Source: Streptomyces lucensis JCM 4490 (GTDB lineage Bacteria > Actinomycetota > Actinomycetes > Streptomycetales > Streptomycetaceae). From it: DNA of 64,000 bases. The stretch's first letter is position 1. Each line of letters starts with the position of its first letter. A model generated the notes under the pieces. The model ran no database searches. It saw only the letters and a program-made list of their open reading frames with translations, and had not been told where the DNA came from. A program made the translations under genes and the position numbers. The DNA is taken from contig NZ_BMUE01000022.1 of the NCBI RefSeq assembly GCF_014650035.1, positions 25,829 through 89,828 of the forward strand, given 5' to 3'. This document shows, one piece after another, positions 61,055 to 64,000 of this stretch.

Positions 61055-62637
61055 CCGAGAACGCCCCCACCGCCCCCGCGACCGGGGAGGTCCGTGTGCC
61101 GGTGGGCCCGGCCGCCGACTGGGTGAACCCGCTGCGGGACGCCGTCGACCGCCGGCTCCCCCGGATCGCGGGACCGTCCGGCCTCGTCATCTTCGGGGTG
61201 ACCGGCGACCTGTCCCGCAAGAAGCTGATGCCGGCCGTGTACGACCTGGCCAACCGCGGCCTGCTGCCGCCGGGCTTCTCCCTCGTCGGCTTCGCCCGCC
61301 GGGACTGGGAGGACCAGGACTTCGCGCAGGTCGTGCACGACGCGGTGCGCGAGCACGCCCGCACCCCGTTCCGCGAGGAGGTGTGGCAGCAGCTCGCCGA
61401 GGGCATGCGCTTCATCCCCGGCGACTTCGACGACGACACCGCCTTCAAGCAGCTGAAGGACGCCGTCGACGAGCTGGACTCCTCCCGCGGCACCGGCGGC
61501 AACTTCGCCTTCTACCTCTCGGTGCCGCCGAAGTTCTTCCCGAAGGTCGTCCAGCAGCTGAAGAAGCACGGCCTGGCGAGCCCCCCGCAGGGCGCGTGGC
61601 GGCGGGCGGTCATCGAGAAGCCCTTCGGGCACGACCTGGCCAGCGCCATCGAGCTGAACAAGATCGTGCACGAGGTGTTCGAGCCGGACCAGGTGTTCCG
61701 CATCGACCACTATCTCGGCAAGGAGACCGTCCAGAACATCCTGGCGCTGCGCTTCGCCAACCAGATGTACGAGCCGATCTGGAACCGGTCGTACGTCGAC
61801 CACGTGCAGATCACGATGGCCGAGGACATCGGCATCGGCGGCCGGGCCGGCTACTACGACGGCATCGGCGCCGCACGTGACGTCATCCAGAACCACCTGC
61901 TCCAGCTCATGGCGCTCACCGCCATGGAGGAGCCCATCGCGTTCGACGCGGAGGCGCTGCTCACCGAGAAGCTGAAGGTGCTCAAGTCCGTGCGGCTGCC
62001 GGAGGACCTCGGCCGGCACACCGTGCGCGGCCAGTACGCGGCCGGCTGGCAGGGCGGCGAGAAGGTCGTCGGCTACCTGCACGAGGACGGCATCGACCCC
62101 AAGTCGAAGACCGACACCTTCGCGGCGGTCAAGCTGGGCATCGACAACCGCCGCTGGGCGGGCGTGCCGTTCTACCTGCGCACCGGCAAGCGGCTGGGCC
62201 GCCGGGTGACGGAGATCGCGGTGGTCTTCACGCGGGCCCCGCACTCCCCGTTCGACTCCACCGCCACCGAGGAGCTGGGCCAGAACGCGATCGTGATCCG
62301 CGTCCAGCCGGACGAGGGCATGACCGTCCGGTTCGGCTCGAAGGTGCCGGGCACCTCGATGGAGATCCGGGACGTGTCCATGGACTTCGCCTACGGCGAG
62401 TCGTTCACCGAGTCGAGCCCGGAGGCCTACGAGCGGCTCATCCTGGACGTGCTGCTCGGCGACGCCAACCTGTTCCCCCGTCACCAGGAAGTGGAAGAGT
62501 CCTGGAAGATCCTCGACCCGATCGAGGCCTACTGGGCGGCGCACGGCAGGCCGGCGCAGTACGCGTCGGGCAGCTGGGGGCCGAGGGAAGCCGACGAGAT
62601 GCTCGCACGAGACGGACGGAGCTGGCGCAGGCCATGA
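61051..62637 (+). CDS. zwf: Glucose-6-phosphate 1-dehydrogenase
   Basis: 528-aa NADP-dependent dehydrogenase, first step of the oxidative pentose phosphate pathway. The Rossmann motif VIFGVTGDLSRKKLMPAVYDL opens the fold. The active site signature RIDHYLGKE is at 217-225 with His220; RPVKWR-type contacts follow in later blocks (FRIDHYLGKETVQNILALRF). Its start overlaps the tal stop, and its stop overlaps the opcA start by four bases (62634-62637), so three subunits are translationally coupled. It provides NADPH, and OpcA is its partner. Confidence 0.96.
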   Translation: MTENAPTAPATGEVRVPVGPAADWVNPLRDAVDRRLPRIAGPSGLVIFGVTGDLSRKKLMPAVYDLANRGLLPPGFSLVGFARRDWEDQDFAQVVHDAVREHARTPFREEVWQQLAEGMRFIPGDFDDDTAFKQLKDAVDELDSSRGTGGNFAFYLSVPPKFFPKVVQQLKKHGLASPPQGAWRRAVIEKPFGHDLASAIELNKIVHEVFEPDQVFRIDHYLGKETVQNILALRFANQMYEPIWNRSYVDHVQITMAEDIGIGGRAGYYDGIGAARDVIQNHLLQLMALTAMEEPIAFDAEALLTEKLKVLKSVRLPEDLGRHTVRGQYAAGWQGGEKVVGYLHEDGIDPKSKTDTFAAVKLGIDNRRWAGVPFYLRTGKRLGRRVTEIAVVFTRAPHSPFDSTATEELGQNAIVIRVQPDEGMTVRFGSKVPGTSMEIRDVSMDFAYGESFTESSPEAYERLILDVLLGDANLFPRHQEVEESWKILDPIEAYWAAHGRPAQYASGSWGPREADEMLARDGRSWRRP

Positions 62638-63560
62638 AGATCGACCTGACCGACACCACGGCAAGCAAGATCAACAAGGCGCTGGTCAAGGGCCGCCGCG
62701 CCATCGGCACACCCGCCGTGGGCATGGTCCTGACGATGGTCATCGTCACGGACGAGGAGAACGCCTACGACTCGATCAAGGCGGCCGAGGAGGCCTCGCA
62801 CGAGCACCCCTCGCGCACCCTGGTCGTCATCAAGCGGCACGCCCGCACGCTGCGCGACCGCACCGCCTCCCGCCTCGACGCCGAGGTCCGCGTCGGCTCG
62901 GAGGCCGGCACCGGCGAGACGGTCGTGCTGCGCACCTACGGCGAGGTGTCCGACCACGCGGACTCGGTGGTGCTGCCGCTGCTGCTGCCGGACGCCCCGG
63001 TGGTCGTGTGGTGGCCGGTGGAGGCGCCCGAGGCCCCGGCCAAGGACCCGCTCGGGGCGCTCGCCCAGCGCCGGATCACCGACCTGTACGCCGTCGAACG
63101 CCCGCTGGAGGTCCTGGAGACCCGCCTGCGCAACTACGCGCCCGGCGACACCGACCTCGCCTGGACCCGGCTGACCCTGTGGCGGTCGATGCTGGCCGCG
63201 GCCCTCGACCAGGCCCGGGTGAAGGTGACGTCCGCGGCCGTCGAGGCCGAGCAGGACAACCCCAGCGCCGAGCTGCTGGCCCGGTGGCTCCAGGCCCGCC
63301 TGAACGTCCCGGTGGACCGGGTGGTGACCGGCGGCCCGTTCGTCACGGCCGTGCGGCTCGGCACGGAGAACGGCGAGATCGTGGTCGACCGCCCCGCGGG
63401 CCCCCTGGCCACGCTGACGCTGCCGGGCCAGCCGCCGCGCGCCCTCGCCCTGAAGGTCCGCGCCACCTCGGAACTCATCGCCGAGGAACTGCGCCGCCTC
63501 GACGCCGACGAGATGTACGCCATCGCCCTCAAGGGCGAGGCCACCAAGGAGAACGCCTGA
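62634..63560 (+). CDS. opcA: OpcA, glucose-6-phosphate dehydrogenase assembly protein
   Basis: 308-aa protein required in actinobacteria and cyanobacteria for full G6PDH activity. Family blocks are visible: LTDTTASKINKALVKGRRAIG, the VWWPVEAPEAPAKDPLGALAQRRITD stretch, TDLAWTRLTLWRSMLAAALDQ and the C-terminal ALKVRATSELIAEELRRLDADEMY. No enzymatic motif. The start ATG overlaps the zwf stop (ATGA), matching its physical role with Zwf. Confidence 0.95.
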   Translation: MKIDLTDTTASKINKALVKGRRAIGTPAVGMVLTMVIVTDEENAYDSIKAAEEASHEHPSRTLVVIKRHARTLRDRTASRLDAEVRVGSEAGTGETVVLRTYGEVSDHADSVVLPLLLPDAPVVVWWPVEAPEAPAKDPLGALAQRRITDLYAVERPLEVLETRLRNYAPGDTDLAWTRLTLWRSMLAAALDQARVKVTSAAVEAEQDNPSAELLARWLQARLNVPVDRVVTGGPFVTAVRLGTENGEIVVDRPAGPLATLTLPGQPPRALALKVRATSELIAEELRRLDADEMYAIALKGEATKENA

Positions 63561-63561
63561 C

Positions 63562-64000
63562 ATGTCCGACGCCCTGTCAGACACCCCCCAGCTGAACCGC
63601 AGGCCCGAGTGGACGGCCCTCGCCGACCACCGCGCGGCGGGGACGCCGCGCCTGCGCGACCTGTTCGCGAAGGATCCCGGCCGTGCCGAGCGGTACGTCG
63701 TCACGGCCGGCGACCTCCACATCGACTACAGCAAGCACCTGATCACCGACGAGACGCTGGCCCTGCTCCAGGAACTCGCCGCCGCGACGGGCGTGTTCGG
63801 GCTGCGGGACGCCATGTTCGGTGGTGAGCGGATCAACGTCACCGAGGACCGGGCGGTGCTGCACACCGCGTTGCGGGCCCCGCGGGACGCGGTGGTGGAG
63901 GTCGGTGGCGAGGACGTGGTGGCGAAGGTCCACGAGGTCCTCCAGAAGATGGCCGGTTTCGCCGGCCGGGTCCGTTCGGGTGAGTGGACCGGTCACACCG
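63562..64000 (+). CDS. pgi: Glucose-6-phosphate isomerase (5' part)
   Basis: First 146 residues of phosphoglucose isomerase, running off the right edge. The start ATG 63562 follows the opcA stop by one base. The N-terminal segment has RRPEWTALADHRAAGTPRLRDLF, GDLHIDYSKHLITDETLALLQELA and VFGLRDAMFGGERINVTEDRAVLHTALRAP, the conserved PGI N-domain (ending near the ITEDRAVLH block). Its inclusion here makes a cassette that interconverts fructose-6-phosphate and glucose-6-phosphate, feeding Zwf. A second chromosomal pgi is likely but not visible. Confidence 0.95.
   Translation, partial: MSDALSDTPQLNRRPEWTALADHRAAGTPRLRDLFAKDPGRAERYVVTAGDLHIDYSKHLITDETLALLQELAAATGVFGLRDAMFGGERINVTEDRAVLHTALRAPRDAVVEVGGEDVVAKVHEVLQKMAGFAGRVRSGEWTGHT

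Overview
The window is high-GC actinobacterial DNA. Gene content points to a Streptomyces chromosome: an SsgA-like sporulation protein, a WhiB-family protein, many GTG starts and one TTG start, secreted Tat and Sec hydrolases, many TetR/LacI/AraC regulators, a CebR-type operator and the mycothiol-era actinobacterial OpcA. From memory, the gene order resembles the S. coelicolor interval running roughly from the second pentose-phosphate cluster to the ssgD region. That is recollection, not a computed alignment. I saw no rRNA, tRNA, CRISPR array, insertion sequence, integrase or phage genes.

Left part (1-16.6 kb). An ABC-F ATPase is cut by the left edge. It is followed by a D-amino-acid-oxidase-like flavoprotein, a secreted X-Pro dipeptidyl-peptidase and a secreted M1 metallopeptidase. 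Next come a macro-domain protein, an amino acid permease divergent from a MerR regulator, and a beta-oxidation operon (acyl-CoA racemase/CaiB, thiolase, FadB-type enzyme). The racemase is divergent from a saccharopine-dehydrogenase-like reductase. Endonuclease V and a YciI protein follow. Between the oxidase and the dipeptidyl-peptidase lies a 570-bp stretch of decayed tandem copies of the two gene ends.

Middle part (16-37.7 kb). A secreted beta-propeller and an SsgA-like protein precede a second ABC-F ATPase. That ATPase sits behind a consensus promoter, a three-codon leader ORF and an RNA fold that can hide its ribosome-binding site. Then come DDAH, an acyl-ACP desaturase behind three tandem 15-bp dyads, a WhiB protein, a VOC protein and a LacI regulator. 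A divergent NHEJ pair (LigD-type polymerase domain and LigC) and a zinc alcohol dehydrogenase follow. A LAL-type ATPase gene is frameshifted and lacks its HTH. AnmK, a DUF2510 membrane protein, and a TetR gene divergent from a PAP2-DMT transporter pair across a 16-bp repeat array complete this part.

Right part (37.7-64 kb). A Tat-exported phospholipase C is followed by a complete alpha-glucan utilisation locus: LacI regulator, binding lipoprotein, two ABC permeases, GH13 alpha-glucosidase and a GH87-like secreted glucanase broken by one base. Next are two divergent small regulators, an orphan Sfp-type phosphopantetheinyl transferase overlapping a metallophosphoesterase, an ATP-grasp enzyme and a GH4 6-phospho-glycosidase. 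A GH16 laminarinase lies under two CebR-like boxes, beside an AraC regulator. The window ends in the operon tkt-tal-zwf-opcA-pgi, which routes glucose-6-phosphate through the oxidative and non-oxidative pentose phosphate pathway and is preceded by a perfect A/T-rich palindrome.

The strongest candidates for undescribed biology are regulatory: the ABC-F leader with its tripeptide uORF, and the two phased operator arrays upstream of the desaturase and of the PAP2/DMT pair.
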